Below, one piece after another: positions 1 through 10,033 of a DNA stretch of 64,000 nt. This DNA comes from Trinickia diaoshuihuensis (GTDB lineage Bacteria; Pseudomonadota; Gammaproteobacteria; Burkholderiales; Burkholderiaceae), in NCBI RefSeq assembly GCF_003390925.1, contig NZ_QUBS01000081.1, positions 186,001 through 250,000 on the forward strand. The letters run 5' to 3'. How positions within the stretch are numbered: the stretch's first letter is position 1; each line of letters opens with the position of its first letter. The position numbers and the translations under genes are program-made. Under the pieces are notes generated by a model. The model had not been told where the DNA came from. It worked only from the letters and a program-made list of their open reading frames with translations, and did not search any database.

Positions 1-494
1 ACGACGCGGTGCCGGTGCTGCGCATCGAAATGCAGCGAGTCGCCCGCCGTCAGTTCGTAGTCCTTCTTCCGCAGCGTATAGCGCACCTTGCCGGATAGCA
101 CGTAGACGAATTCGTCGCCGCTATGGGCGACCCATTCGGAGCTATAGCCCTCCATCATCTGCACTTTGACGGCATTGAGCAGACTGCCGCTGAACGTCGT
201 CGAAAGGCGCTCGTACTTTTGCCGCATCGGACCGACTTGGTACGATTCGCGCCGTCCTTCGTGCGAATCGGGCTGCGCCTGCCGCGGATGCTCGAGCAAT
301 GTGCCGAGCGGCACGCTCAGCGCCTTCGCCACGTTCACGAGCGACGAGATCGAGATGCCGGTCAAGTTGCGCTCGACCTGCGACAAAAAGCCAACCGACA
401 AGCTCGATGCGGTCGCCACTTCGAGCAGGGTCATTTTCGATTCCCGGCGCAGCCGCCGAATGCGCTGACCGATGTGATTGATATCCGAATCCAT
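1..494 (-). CDS. XRE-family regulator with C-terminal cupin domain (partial)
   Basis: The 3' end lies beyond the left edge, leaving about 164 codons. The protein starts MDSDINHIGQRIRRLRRESK and has a helix-turn-helix at about residues 8-62 (LLEVATASSLSVGFLSQVER, then GISISSLVNVAKAL), followed by a cupin-like beta segment (EWVAHSGDEFVYVLSGKVRY, then LTAGDSLHFDA). This is the usual XRE plus cupin layout of small-molecule sensing repressors such as the PuuR type. The ligand cannot be told. It is divergent from the aminopeptidase P gene with 282 bases between the starts, so it may control that gene or itself. ATG at 494 is the only good start before the HTH. Confidence 0.88.
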   Translation of the reverse strand, partial: MDSDINHIGQRIRRLRRESKMTLLEVATASSLSVGFLSQVERNLTGISISSLVNVAKALSVPLGTLLEHPRQAQPDSHEGRRESYQVGPMRQKYERLSTTFSGSLLNAVKVQMMEGYSSEWVAHSGDEFVYVLSGKVRYTLRKKDYELTAGDSLHFDAQHRHRV

Positions 495-776
495 GAATCC
501 TCGAGCCTGGAGGAGATCGCCGCGCGCCGCCGATCCGGCGAGCGTTTCGCGCGGTACGGCAAGCACGCTGCCGCGCGACGCGGATCGGCGCGTCGCGCGG
601 CAGCCGGGCAGCAACGTGCGCGCATTGTACCGCGCCGTTTATAGCCTAACGCCGTTACGGCGCAAGCGCGCAATTTTTTAGTGGCACCAAAATTTTAGCT
701 TGACGTAAATTCGTCGCGCCGGTAGTTTTCACGATGGGGGCACAAGCGCCGAAACACGACAGAACGAGCGAATCCG

Positions 777-2627
777 ATGATCGACCGACTTCAATACAAT
801 TTTTCCGATCTTCCGAACTACGAACCTTCGGTGGCCGACGTTCAGGCCCGGCTCGGCGCCTTCATGGAGCGCCTGAAACTCGATGCGCTCGTGGTCACTT
901 CGCAAGACGAATTCATCACCGAATACGTGCCGCGCCGCAATAGCCAGCGCTTCGCCGTGTCCGGCTTCGACGGCTCCGCGGGCTCGGGCATCTTCCTGAG
1001 CGAAGCCGCGGCGGCGCGTATCGGCGTGCCGCGTTTCGTGCTGTTCGTGGACGGGCGCTATCACCTGCAAGCCGAAGTGCAATGCGATAAGACGCTCGTG
1101 CAAGTCGAAAAGCTCGAATTGGCGGTGCCGATCTGGACGGCGCTCGCGCGATGGCTGTCGAACCATGCCGACGTCCTGCGCTCGGTCGGCTACGATGCTT
1201 TGCGTATCAGCGTGGGCCAACGCGACCGCTTGTTCGACGATACGCGTCGCGACGCGCTGCGATGGACCGCCTTGTCGGCGCGCGAGATCGACCGCGCGAT
1301 CGGTCTGCCGGGCTGGCAAGTGAAACGGCCGATCTTCGAGGTGCCCGAAGCGCTCACGGGCACGACGGTCGCGAGCAATATCGCCGCGTTGAACGATCGT
1401 TTGCGCGGGCATCTCGGCAATGCCGGTGCGCGCGTTTGCTGGCTCACTTGCGCCGCCGACGATATCGCGTATCTGCTCAATAGCCGCGGCTATCACATGC
1501 CTAACGCGTCGTCTCACCTCGGCTACTTGTTCGTCGTGGGCGATCAAGTCGCGCTCTATTTGCCCGAGGGCTGCGACGAGTGCCCGGTCGAACTCGACGC
1601 TTATCCCAAGCTGCAGATATTTCGCAACGATCTCGCGGCGCTTGCGCGTTTCCTCGCGCTATTCGACGTCGAGCATATCTGCTACGGGGCGGACTTCGTA
1701 AACTGCGCGATGCCGGACGCGCTGAGCCGCGTCTGGCCGCATGCCCGTCATTCGAGCTTCAGCCCGGTGGAGTCGATGCGCGCGTCGAAGACGCCGCAAG
1801 TGCTCGATCATTTCCGCGACGCGTTCAAGCGCAGCAGCGCCGCGATCGCCGAAACGATGCGGTGGGCCAAGTACGGCGAGCCCGGGCAGCATCCGAGCGA
1901 ATACGATCTGGCTCGCAAGATCAACGATGCGTATGCGGCGCGCGGCGCTGTGGGGCTCACCTTCACGACGATCGCGGCGAATGGCGCCAATAGCGCGCTC
2001 GCGCACTACACGGCTGCAAGCGCGGACGTGGCGCTGGAGGAGGGCGCGCTCGTGCTGCTCGACAGCGGCGCCTATTACGAGGGCGGATTCGCGACGGACT
2101 GCACGCGCGTGGTCTTGCGCAAGACCGATGCGCGGACCCAGGCCGAACCGTGGCAGCGCGAGATTTATACGATCGCGCTGAAGGCCTGCATCAAAGGGCT
2201 CGTCACGCGCTTCCCGGCCGAGTTGACGGGCGGCGAGGTGGACGAAGCGGTGCGCGACGTTTGCCGGGCGAGCGGCTACGACTTCAATCACGGGACGGGC
2301 CACGGTATCGGTATCCATGTCCATGAAGGCGGCGTGCGATTCGCGCCGAACTCGAAGTACGGATTGGCGCCCAACGCGGTCATCTCGGTTGAGCCCGGCA
2401 TCTACCTGCCCGGCAAAGGCGGCGTTCGGATCGAGAACGTCGTCATCATCCATCCGAGCGAGCGCGAGCCGGGTACAGTGGAATTCGAAAACATCGTCGC
2501 CGTCGGCTACGACTGGGACCTCATCGATCTGGACTTGCTCGACGATGCCGAACGGTCTTATCTGCGCGACTACGAGCGGTTGTGTGCGCAACTGGGCAAC
2601 GACGTGACACCTTGTCCGCTGCTGTAA
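777..2627 (+). CDS. pepP: Aminopeptidase P family protein (M24B), long form
   Basis: This metallopeptidase is expected to release an N-terminal residue before proline in the cytoplasm. At 616 residues it is longer than the classical bacterial PepP of about 440 and resembles the long form (also found in eukaryotes) with two creatinase-like N-terminal domains before the pita-bread domain. All five metal ligands are visible: D429 in LLDSGAYYEGG, D441 in FATDCTR, H509 in GTGHGIG, E539 in VEPGIY and E553 in VRIENVVI. It stands alone: the next gene starts 111 bases on and the upstream regulator is divergent. No strong ribosome site precedes ATG 777, but the conserved N-terminus supports that start. 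Confidence 0.93.
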   Translation: MIDRLQYNFSDLPNYEPSVADVQARLGAFMERLKLDALVVTSQDEFITEYVPRRNSQRFAVSGFDGSAGSGIFLSEAAAARIGVPRFVLFVDGRYHLQAEVQCDKTLVQVEKLELAVPIWTALARWLSNHADVLRSVGYDALRISVGQRDRLFDDTRRDALRWTALSAREIDRAIGLPGWQVKRPIFEVPEALTGTTVASNIAALNDRLRGHLGNAGARVCWLTCAADDIAYLLNSRGYHMPNASSHLGYLFVVGDQVALYLPEGCDECPVELDAYPKLQIFRNDLAALARFLALFDVEHICYGADFVNCAMPDALSRVWPHARHSSFSPVESMRASKTPQVLDHFRDAFKRSSAAIAETMRWAKYGEPGQHPSEYDLARKINDAYAARGAVGLTFTTIAANGANSALAHYTAASADVALEEGALVLLDSGAYYEGGFATDCTRVVLRKTDARTQAEPWQREIYTIALKACIKGLVTRFPAELTGGEVDEAVRDVCRASGYDFNHGTGHGIGIHVHEGGVRFAPNSKYGLAPNAVISVEPGIYLPGKGGVRIENVVIIHPSEREPGTVEFENIVAVGYDWDLIDLDLLDDAERSYLRDYERLCAQLGNDVTPCPLL

Positions 2628-2738
2628 CCATCGATGGGTTAGCGCGGCCCCGCGCGCCCCGCTTGCGCTGAAATTTTGCGACGCGTATCTTGATCGGCCT
2701 CATCCCAGATGCGTGGCCGCCGCGCCGCGTCATGCGCC

Positions 2739-4172
2739 ATGTCAGACACGTCCGCCGCATCGAATACGCCGAACCGGTCTCTCGCGGAACGCCGCACGAT
2801 CGATTACATCCCCGATGCGGAACGTCACGGCAGACCGGTCAGTCAATTTACGCTGTGGCTCGGGGCGAACTTGCAGATCACGGCGATCGTCACGGGCGCA
2901 TTGGCGGTCGTGCTGGGCGGCGACGTGTTTTGGTCGCTCGTGGGTTTGGCGGTCGGCCAAATGCTGGGCGGTGCGGTGATGGCGCTGCACGGCGCGCAAG
3001 GTCCGCGGCTCGGCCTCCCGCAAATGATTTCGAGCCGGGTCCAATTCGGCGTGGCGGGCGCCACGCTGCCGCTCGTGCTCGTATGCCTCATGTATGTCGG
3101 CTTTTCAGCCGGCGGCACCGTATTGGCCGGACAGGCCATCGCGCAATTGAGCGGCTTGACCCCCACGGCGGGCGTGCTCGTTTTCGCGGCGCTCGTGATG
3201 CTTTCGGCCGTGCTCGGCTATCGCCTCATTCATGGATTGGGGCGTTTGATGAGCGTCGTCGGCGTGATGGCGTTCGCGTATCTGTTTGCCCGCTTGCTCG
3301 CCGAGCACGATGTCGGGGCATTGCTTGCGATCCGCCATTTCTCGCTCGCCAACTTCCTTTTGGCGATGTCGTTGTCGGCATCCTGGCAGATCGCGTACGG
3401 GCCGTACGTGGCCGACTATTCGCGTTATCTGCCGCGAGCTACGTCGGCGCTTCGTACGTTTTGGGCCGTCTGGCTGGGGTCGGTCATCGGTTCGCAAGCG
3501 TCGATGACCTTCGGCGTATTCGCGGCGGCGCTCGCGGGTCAGGCGTTCGCCGGCCATGAAGTAGCGTTCGTCGTCGGCTTGGGCGGCAGCGGCGGGGCGG
3601 CCGCGCTGCTTTACTTCGCTATCGCGCTCGGAAAGCTGACGGCCACGACGTTGAATGCATACGGATGCGTGATGTCCGTCGCAACCATTGCGACGGGGCT
3701 GGCCGGGCGGCGCAGCATCTCGGCCGCCGTGCGCACGGGCTGCGTCGCCGCGATGCTCGCGATCGTCGTCTGGCTCGCGCTGGCCGGACAGCACGCGTTC
3801 TTGAAAGCCTTCTCTTCGTTCATTCTGTTTCTGCTCGCGTTTTTCACGCCGTGGAGCGCGATCAACCTCGTCGATTATTACTGCGTGACGAAGGAGCGCT
3901 ACGACGTGCCCGCGCTCTACGAGCCCAACGGGCGGTATGGCAGGTTCAACGTCGCCGGGCTGACGGTCTATGCGATCGGCGTGCTGGTGCAAATGCCGTT
4001 TATCGCGACCGGCTTTTATACAGGCCCGCTGGTGGACGCGCTGGGGGGCGCGGACATTTCGTGGATCGTCGGCCTCGCGGTCCCCGCGCTCCTGTACTAC
4101 CTCGCCGTCCGGCGCGACCGAGCCCACGTGCCCGACCGTCTCATCCTGCCCGTCGATGCGTCGTCACGCTGA
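2739..4172 (+). CDS. NCS1-family nucleobase permease (cytosine/purine type)
   Basis: An inner-membrane transporter of about 477 residues with around 12 hydrophobic segments. It carries the NCS1 N-terminal signature: a short soluble lead with RTIDYIPDAERHGRP, then QFTLWLGANLQI, and GLPQMISSRVQFG. The family takes up cytosine, purines, allantoin, hydantoins or thiamine with H+ or Na+. The substrate cannot be told here. I chose ATG 2739 (MSDTSAAS) over the in-frame ATG 2709, because the extra ten arginine-rich residues look non-native; neither has a clear ribosome site. The last 9 bases overlap the end of the convergent hydrolase gene. Confidence 0.88.
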   Translation: MSDTSAASNTPNRSLAERRTIDYIPDAERHGRPVSQFTLWLGANLQITAIVTGALAVVLGGDVFWSLVGLAVGQMLGGAVMALHGAQGPRLGLPQMISSRVQFGVAGATLPLVLVCLMYVGFSAGGTVLAGQAIAQLSGLTPTAGVLVFAALVMLSAVLGYRLIHGLGRLMSVVGVMAFAYLFARLLAEHDVGALLAIRHFSLANFLLAMSLSASWQIAYGPYVADYSRYLPRATSALRTFWAVWLGSVIGSQASMTFGVFAAALAGQAFAGHEVAFVVGLGGSGGAAALLYFAIALGKLTATTLNAYGCVMSVATIATGLAGRRSISAAVRTGCVAAMLAIVVWLALAGQHAFLKAFSSFILFLLAFFTPWSAINLVDYYCVTKERYDVPALYEPNGRYGRFNVAGLTVYAIGVLVQMPFIATGFYTGPLVDALGGADISWIVGLAVPALLYYLAVRRDRAHVPDRLILPVDASSR

Positions 4173-5051
4173 GCGCGCCTCGTCGAGCGATGCCAAGAAG
4201 CGGCGCATGTGAGCGGCTACCTCATCGCAGGCTTCGTCGAGTGCGAAGTGGCCGGCGTCCAGCAAGTGCACCTCGGCATTCGGCACGTCGCGCCGGTAGG
4301 CGTGCGCCCCTTCCACCGTGAACGACGGATCGTACTTACCCCATAGCACGAGCATCGGCGGCTGATGCTCGCGCAGATAATGTTGCCATTGCGGATAGCG
4401 TTCGACGTTCGTCCGGTAGTCGTAAAACAGTTCGGTCTGGATGTCGATTTGCCCGGGGCTCGACAAGAAGGCGAACTCGTCGTGCCATGCGTCGGGATCG
4501 TAGCGCTCGGGATGCGCGGTATGGCCCACGTGTCGAAGGCGCGTCGCGTCGAACGAAAGGAGATTGGCCCGCAGCGCGGCCTCGTGCCGCGTCCGGTCGG
4601 CCCAAAACGCCTTACGCGTTTCCCAAAGTGGCCCCAAACCCTCCTCGTGCGCAACGGCGTTTTGCACGACGATGGCGCGAATTCGATCCGGTTGCGCTTG
4701 TGCCATCCGAAAGCCCACCGGGCCGCCGTAATCCTGGACGAATAGCGCGAAACGCTCGAGCTCGAGCCGGTCGGCGAAACGCGTCATGACCTCTGCGATG
4801 CCGTCGAACGTATAGTCGAATTCATTCGGCGGCAATGCCGTGCTATGACCGAAGCCGGGGTAGTCGGGTGCGATGAGGCGATACCGATCGGCGAGCGCGG
4901 GCAGCAGCGTTTCGTACATGCGCGATGACGACGGAAAGCCGTGCAGCAGCAATAAGACCGGGGCGTCGTGCGGACCTGCCTCGCGGTAAAAGATATCCAA
5001 TCCGTCGATACGGACAGTCTTATATCGGATGTTTGCGCGAGTCCAGTTCAC
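4164..5051 (-). CDS. Alpha/beta hydrolase, haloalkane dehalogenase / epoxide hydrolase type
   Basis: A cytoplasmic enzyme of 295 residues. It has the oxyanion HGFP at 37-40, a probable aspartate nucleophile D107 in FVQDYGGPVG, and the C-terminal histidine in LDAGHFALDE. An aspartate in the nucleophile elbow is typical of haloalkane dehalogenases and epoxide hydrolases rather than serine esterases. It lies 28 bases downstream of an MFS gene on the same strand and probably shares its transcript, with a LysR gene divergent from the pair. The pairing suggests uptake or export plus turnover of one compound. The substrate is unknown. Confidence 0.85.
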   Translation of the reverse strand: MNWTRANIRYKTVRIDGLDIFYREAGPHDAPVLLLLHGFPSSSRMYETLLPALADRYRLIAPDYPGFGHSTALPPNEFDYTFDGIAEVMTRFADRLELERFALFVQDYGGPVGFRMAQAQPDRIRAIVVQNAVAHEEGLGPLWETRKAFWADRTRHEAALRANLLSFDATRLRHVGHTAHPERYDPDAWHDEFAFLSSPGQIDIQTELFYDYRTNVERYPQWQHYLREHQPPMLVLWGKYDPSFTVEGAHAYRRDVPNAEVHLLDAGHFALDEACDEVAAHMRRFLASLDEARSA

Positions 5052-5079
5052 GTTTTTCTCCTAGATGGGCATGGGGTAG

Positions 5080-6300
5080 TTAGGACAGCGTTCGATCGCG
5101 ATGCGTCTGATGAATCAGTGCGGCGCAGGCGAAGGCGACGAGCGTGACGGCAGTGACACCTAGCCATCCGAGCGAAGCAAGCGTTGGGCCGGATAACGCC
5201 GCGCCCACCGCGCCGCCGATAAAGAATAGGCCGGTAAACAGTCCATTGACGCGGCCGCGCGACTCGGGCGCGAGCAGGTTGATCGCGCGCCGTCCCAAAG
5301 CTTGATCGGCGATAACGCCCGCATCGAGCAGGAACGCCGACGCGGCCGCGATGCCGATCGCCCACGGGCGCGGCAGCGGTGCGCTCAAGGCCCACGCGGC
5401 TGTTGCGATGGCGGCGATCGCGATGGCATGCGCCGTTTGTTTCGCCCGCCGCGCATGTCCGCGATCGGCCGCATGGCCCGCGATCGGCGCGGCGATCGCG
5501 CCTCCTGCACCGGCAAGGGCGAACGCGGCGATTTGGGCGGCGCTGCAATTGAACGGCGCGCGGGCCAGTACGACGGCGGCGCTCGTCCAAAACATGTTGA
5601 AACCGATCATGAGCAGCGCTTGATACAGGGCGTGCCGCCGTAGTGTTTCGATGGATACGACGAGGCGACCGAGCGAGGCGATCAACGCGCGATACGAAGG
5701 TTTGCCGACGGGCAACAGCGGTGGCAGGCGCGGCACGGCGCAGGCGGCGACGATGGCGAGCAGTGCGGCGTCGGCAAGAAAAAAGCCGCGCCATCCGAGC
5801 GCTCTCGTCGCGATGCTGGCGAGCGGGCGCGACAGCAAGATGCCGAGCATGAGCCCGCTCATGACGTTGCCGACGACGGCGCCGCGCGCTTCGATCGGTG
5901 CGAGCGCCGCGGCGGCTGGAACGAGCATTTGGATCGCGCTTGCGGTGATACCGATCGCAAGCGATGCCGAGAGAAACACGATCGGCGTGGGGGCTAGGGC
6001 CGCGATAGCGAGGCAAATCGCTTGCGCCGCGAGCGTGGCGCCGATCAGAGGCCGATTGGGCAAGCGATCGACGAGCGGGACGAGCGCGACGAGTCCCACC
6101 GCGTAGCCGAGCATCGTGAGTGCCGTGACGAGCGTGGTCCACGCGCGCAAATGCAACGAGGCGTCGAGCGCACCGAGCATGACCTGCGATGCGTACAGCG
6201 GCAGCACGGCCACGCCGGCCAAGGCGGCGAATAGTAGAACCGGGACGTCGTGACGGCCGGCCGTCGGTGGCGATATCGCGTGCCGCGAGCAAGTGTCCAT
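5080..6300 (-). CDS. MFS transporter (drug/arabinose efflux type)
   Basis: A 12-segment major facilitator protein of about 406 residues. The loop VPLVDRLPNRPLIG after helix 2 is the MFS motif A region. I chose the ATG at 6300 (MDTCSRHAIS) because AAAGG lies 9 bases upstream; the longer in-frame extension to 6381 is arginine-rich and covers the divergent promoter. It is the first gene of a likely two-gene operon with the hydrolase downstream. A LysR gene starts 106 bases away in the opposite direction and is the probable regulator. The substrate is unknown. Confidence 0.88.
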   Translation of the reverse strand: MDTCSRHAISPPTAGRHDVPVLLFAALAGVAVLPLYASQVMLGALDASLHLRAWTTLVTALTMLGYAVGLVALVPLVDRLPNRPLIGATLAAQAICLAIAALAPTPIVFLSASLAIGITASAIQMLVPAAAALAPIEARGAVVGNVMSGLMLGILLSRPLASIATRALGWRGFFLADAALLAIVAACAVPRLPPLLPVGKPSYRALIASLGRLVVSIETLRRHALYQALLMIGFNMFWTSAAVVLARAPFNCSAAQIAAFALAGAGGAIAAPIAGHAADRGHARRAKQTAHAIAIAAIATAAWALSAPLPRPWAIGIAAASAFLLDAGVIADQALGRRAINLLAPESRGRVNGLFTGLFFIGGAVGAALSGPTLASLGWLGVTAVTLVAFACAALIHQTHRDRTLS

Positions 6301-6406
6301 GGGAATACCTTTTTGAAAGGAGGGTCCGGCCGATGCTACTCTCCCGGTCCGACGATGTAATCGGCGAAACGATTGAGACATAATCTATAAAAATGGGAGA
6401 ATGACG

Positions 6407-7303
6407 ATGCAATCGTTGCGCGAATTGGAAACCTTCGTGGCTATCGCGGAGGAGGGGAGCCTGACGGGCGCCGCGCGGCGGGTGGGCCGATCCCTGCAAG
6501 CGGTGAGCCGTGGCTTGCAGACGCTCGAAAGAGAAATGGGCGCGACGCTCGTCGTCCGGACGACGCGCACGTCGCGTTTGAGCGGGGCCGGGGAGCGGTT
6601 TTACCAGCGGGTGAAGGCGATCCTGGCCGACCTCGAAATCGCCCAGACCGAACTCGCCGAGGATGCTCGTCGGTTGACGGGCAGGTTGCGCGTCAACGCG
6701 CCGAGCCTGTTCGGGCCGCGCTTCGTCGTGCCGCTCGTTGCCGAATTCTTGCAGCGTCACCCGCAGCTTGCGGCGTCCGTGACGGTGGAGGAAGAATATA
6801 GCGATCCCGCGACGAGCGGCGCCGATGTCACGGTGCGCATCGGCACGACGCCCGATTCGCGATTGATCGCGCGCAAGCTGGCCGACGTGCGGCGCGTCGC
6901 GTTCGCGTCGGCCTCGTACCTTGCCGCCCACGGGCACCCGCGCACGCCCGAAGAGCTCGCATCGCATGCGTGCGTCGTGCGAACGGGGGTGGCGAATCCT
7001 TATCGGTGGAGCTTCACGGCCCGCACGGGCGAGGAAGTTTCGGTGAACGTGGGCGGCCGCTTCGAAAGCGATCAAGTGGCGGCGGTCAACGCGGCGGTGG
7101 AGGGAGGATTGGGGATCGGGCTCGCCGCATTCTGGCAAATCCGGGGCGCGCTCGAAGCGGGCCGCGTCGCCATCGTGCTGCCGGAGCACGAACCGGCACC
7201 GTTGCCGCTCTTCGCGCTGTGGATGCGTACGCGCAAGATGCCCGCGCGCACGCGATTGCTGATCGATTTCCTGGCTGCCCGCCTTGCCGGCGAGAAACTA
7301 TGA
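6407..7303 (+). CDS. LysR-family transcriptional regulator
   Basis: This 298-residue protein has the N-terminal winged HTH (LRELETFVAIAEEGSLTGAA, then SLQAVSRGLQTLEREMG) and a LysR substrate-binding domain (GRLRVNAPSLFGPRFVVPLV onwards). ATG 6407 is preferred over ATG 6401, because GGGAG at 6395-6399 sits 7 bases before 6407 but only 1 base before 6401. It is divergent from the MFS/hydrolase operon. The intergenic region holds a small inverted repeat, AATCG-N6-CGATT at 6359-6374, next to an AT-rich stretch, and this may be its binding site. The inducer is unknown. Confidence 0.92.
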   Translation: MQSLRELETFVAIAEEGSLTGAARRVGRSLQAVSRGLQTLEREMGATLVVRTTRTSRLSGAGERFYQRVKAILADLEIAQTELAEDARRLTGRLRVNAPSLFGPRFVVPLVAEFLQRHPQLAASVTVEEEYSDPATSGADVTVRIGTTPDSRLIARKLADVRRVAFASASYLAAHGHPRTPEELASHACVVRTGVANPYRWSFTARTGEEVSVNVGGRFESDQVAAVNAAVEGGLGIGLAAFWQIRGALEAGRVAIVLPEHEPAPLPLFALWMRTRKMPARTRLLIDFLAARLAGEKL

Positions 7304-7457
7304 CGATCGCTCCGATGCCGTGGACCGGCCCACGGCCCTACCGCGCCGAAGGCACGTTCGCATCGATCGGCGTAGAATGCGCGTCGTCGCTGCCCGCGGC
7401 GGGTCGCGTAGGTGCCGTTGCCGCCAGCTAGCGTTATTGGAGGAGTCGCCGTTCACC

Positions 7458-8348
7458 ATGACCGAGTCGCCTGCTTCGGTTCGACTACCCGAGCCCTCGC
7501 CGCCCGATCGCGCGGCGCTCGATGCCTTGTGCGAGTTCATTGCCACGCACAAGCGGCTGTTCGTGCTGACGGGCGCGGGCGTGAGCGTCGAATCGGGGAT
7601 TCCCGGCTACCGGGACTTGAACGGCAACTGGATGCGCGCGCAACCGATCCAATGGCAGGCATTTCGCGACTCCGAACAGGCTCGGCGCCGCTATTGGGCG
7701 CGTAGCATGGTCGGTTGGCCGATGCTCGACAAGGCCCGGCCCAATGCCGCTCACGATGCGCTGGCTCGGCTGGGCACGGCCGGCCGCATCGCCCGTCTCG
7801 TGACGCAGAACGTCGATGGACTCCATCAACGGGCCGGCAGTGCGGATGTGGTGGAGTTGCACGGCAGCATCGACGACGTGCTCTGCCTCGACTGCGGCAG
7901 CCGATACGCGCGTGCCGAAGTCCAAACCTGGCTCGTGCGCGATAATCCCGACCTCGCCGACGTGAGCGCCGCGGCCTCGGCCGATGGCGATGCCCATCTC
8001 GAGTGGGACGCGCTCGATGTCTTTCGCGTGCCGGCGTGTCCGCATTGCGGCGGCATGCTCAAGCCCGACGTGGTCTTCTTCGGGGAGAATGTGCCGCGCG
8101 AGCGCGTGCAAGCGGCCTCGGAAGCGCTTGAAGCCGCCGATGCGATGCTCGTGGTGGGCTCGTCGCTGATGGTGTTTTCGGGCTATCGCTTTTGCCTGTG
8201 GGCGGAAAAGGCGGGCACGCCGATTGCCGCGATCAATATCGGCGTGACGCGCGCCGATGCGCTGCTCTCGCTCAAAGTTCAGGCGCCGTGCGGCGAGGCG
8301 TTGGCCGACGCGGCCGCGCGCCTCGCTCCTTTAGTTTCTTATCGTTGA
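7458..8348 (+). CDS. NAD-dependent protein deacylase, sirtuin (class II-like)
   Basis: A sirtuin of 296 residues, expected to remove acyl groups from lysines with NAD+. Visible motifs in order are GAGVS at 39-43, GIPGYRD, TQNVDGLHQRAG, ELHGSID with the catalytic histidine, zinc cysteines CLDC and CPHC, and GMLKPDVVFFGE. The NVDGLHQRAG and GIPGYR pattern resembles the SIRT4-like class II. The start at 7458 follows GGAGGAG; the 58-residue upstream extension is arginine-rich and not sirtuin-like. It lies 68 bases upstream of gnd on the same strand, but I see no evidence for a functional link. Confidence 0.92.
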   Translation: MTESPASVRLPEPSPPDRAALDALCEFIATHKRLFVLTGAGVSVESGIPGYRDLNGNWMRAQPIQWQAFRDSEQARRRYWARSMVGWPMLDKARPNAAHDALARLGTAGRIARLVTQNVDGLHQRAGSADVVELHGSIDDVLCLDCGSRYARAEVQTWLVRDNPDLADVSAAASADGDAHLEWDALDVFRVPACPHCGGMLKPDVVFFGENVPRERVQAASEALEAADAMLVVGSSLMVFSGYRFCLWAEKAGTPIAAINIGVTRADALLSLKVQAPCGEALADAAARLAPLVSYR

Positions 8349-8416
8349 CGGTCGTACCGTCGTGACGCGTGCGGTGCGATCCGCCGGGCGCGTCGGCCTC
8401 TTGGAGAATTCGACAA

Positions 8417-9826
8417 ATGGGCAAACCAGCCATTGGCGTGATCGGGCTTGCGGTGATGGGCCGCAATCTAGCGTTGAATATCGAAAGCCGCGGTTATACG
8501 GTCGCGGTCTATAACCGAAGCCGCGAGAAGACGGACGAACTCGTCGCGCAATATCCCGACCGAAAACTCGTGCCGGCGCATTCGCTAGAGGCGTTCGTCG
8601 ATTCGCTCGAAAAACCCCGTCGCATTTTGCTGATGGTCAAGGCCGGCGAGGCGACCGATGCGACGATTGCCGCGCTCAAGCCGCTGCTCGATAAGGGCGA
8701 CGTTCTGATCGACGGGGGCAATACGCCGTTCACCGATACGATCCGCCGCAATCAAGAGCTTGCGCAGGCGGGATTGCATTTCATCGGCACGGGCGTCTCC
8801 GGCGGCGAGGAAGGCGCGCTGAAGGGACCGGCGATCATGCCGGGCGGCCCGCGCGACGCGTACGATCTCGTGGCGCCGGTCCTGACGCAGATCGCCGCGA
8901 AAGCGCCGGACGGCGAGCCTTGCGTGGCGTACATCGGTCCGGACGGCGCCGGGCACTTCGTCAAGATGGTGCACAACGGTATCGAATACGGCGACATGCA
9001 GTTGATCGCCGAAAGTTACGCCGTACTCAAGCAAGTGGCCGGGCTTTCGAACGACGAATTGGCGAAGGTCTACACGGAGTGGAACGAGGGCGAGCTCGAT
9101 AGCTACCTCATCGATATCACCGCGAAGATTTTCACGAAGCGGGACGAGCAAACCGGTCAGGATCTCGTCGACGTGATCCTCGATCGCGCCGCGCAAAAAG
9201 GCACGGGCAAGTGGACGAGTCAAAACGCGCTCGATCTCGGCGTGCCGTTGCCTCTCATCACCGAATCGGTGTTCGCGCGCGTGCTCTCGTCGCTGAAATC
9301 GCAACGCGTGGCGGCGAGCAAGGTGCTAGCCGGGCCGCAAGCCAAGCCGTTCGCCGGCGACCGCGCCGCATTCGTCGAAGCCGTGCGCCGGGCGCTCTAC
9401 TTCAGCAAGGTGATCTCGTACGCACAAGGCTTTGCGCAATTGCGTGCCGCCTCCGAGGAATACAAATGGAACCTAGACTTCGGCGGCATCGCGAAGATCT
9501 TCCGCGCGGGCTGCATTATCAGGGCGCGGTTCCTGCAGAAGATCACGGATGCTTATGCGGGCGATCGCGCGTTGGCCAATCTGTTGCTCGACCCGTATTT
9601 CCATGAAATCGCCGAGCGTTATCAAGCGGCGCTGCGCGACGTCGTCATCGCGGCCGTGACGGCCGGCGTGCCGGTACCGGCGTTTGCTTCGGCGATCGCT
9701 TATTTCGACGCCTACCGCTCCGAACGACTGCCTGCGAACCTTATTCAGGCCCAGCGCGACTTCTTCGGCGCGCATACGTTCGAACGCGTCGACCGTGAGG
9801 GTAGTTTCCACGCGAACTGGGCATAA
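8417..9826 (+). CDS. gnd: 6-phosphogluconate dehydrogenase, decarboxylating
   Basis: Oxidative pentose phosphate pathway enzyme that converts 6-phosphogluconate and NADP+ to ribulose 5-phosphate, CO2 and NADPH. At 469 residues it has the full length of the family. It starts [20 protein letters not shown] (Rossmann GLAVMG), then [33 protein letters not shown], and the C-terminal all-helical domain with SFHANW. ATG 8417 has GGAG 10 bases upstream, so the 16-residue longer reading is unlikely. An inverted repeat follows 15 bases after the stop. Confidence 0.97.
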   Translation: MGKPAIGVIGLAVMGRNLALNIESRGYTVAVYNRSREKTDELVAQYPDRKLVPAHSLEAFVDSLEKPRRILLMVKAGEATDATIAALKPLLDKGDVLIDGGNTPFTDTIRRNQELAQAGLHFIGTGVSGGEEGALKGPAIMPGGPRDAYDLVAPVLTQIAAKAPDGEPCVAYIGPDGAGHFVKMVHNGIEYGDMQLIAESYAVLKQVAGLSNDELAKVYTEWNEGELDSYLIDITAKIFTKRDEQTGQDLVDVILDRAAQKGTGKWTSQNALDLGVPLPLITESVFARVLSSLKSQRVAASKVLAGPQAKPFAGDRAAFVEAVRRALYFSKVISYAQGFAQLRAASEEYKWNLDFGGIAKIFRAGCIIRARFLQKITDAYAGDRALANLLLDPYFHEIAERYQAALRDVVIAAVTAGVPVPAFASAIAYFDAYRSERLPANLIQAQRDFFGAHTFERVDREGSFHANWA

Positions 9827-9841
9827 GCATCGATGGACAGG

Positions 9842-9878
9842 GCGGGATCAAGGCGCAAAAACGTGCGATTGATCCCGC
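9842..9878 (+). terminator. Inverted repeat after gnd, probable terminator
   Basis: Perfect 10-base arms (GCGGGATCAA at 9842 and TTGATCCCGC at 9869) with a 17-base loop. The run of T after the stem is only two bases, so it is a weak intrinsic terminator or an mRNA 3' end. Confidence 0.6.
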
Positions 9879-10033
9879 TTTGCGCAGGAAACTTTGCTGC
9901 TTTTCGCGCATTGTTGCTTTTCTGGAAATTCTATTTCGTCGAATTAGTGGTTTTCCCTAGGTGATCGACTGACTAGACTGGAATCAATCGCTGCGGCATA
10001 TCGCATGCGGCGAACCAGTAACGGAGGTTGATC

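Noticed and set aside
5048-7189. 713-codon minus-strand ORF across the MFS and LysR genes
   Set aside because: It overlaps two genes with clear family matches, is extremely rich in arginine, and has no domain I can read. It is a GC-rich shadow frame.
7317-7336. Hairpin GCCGTGG-N6-CCACGGC after the LysR gene
   Set aside because: No T-run, and a chance stem of this size is common at this GC content. Not listed as a terminator.
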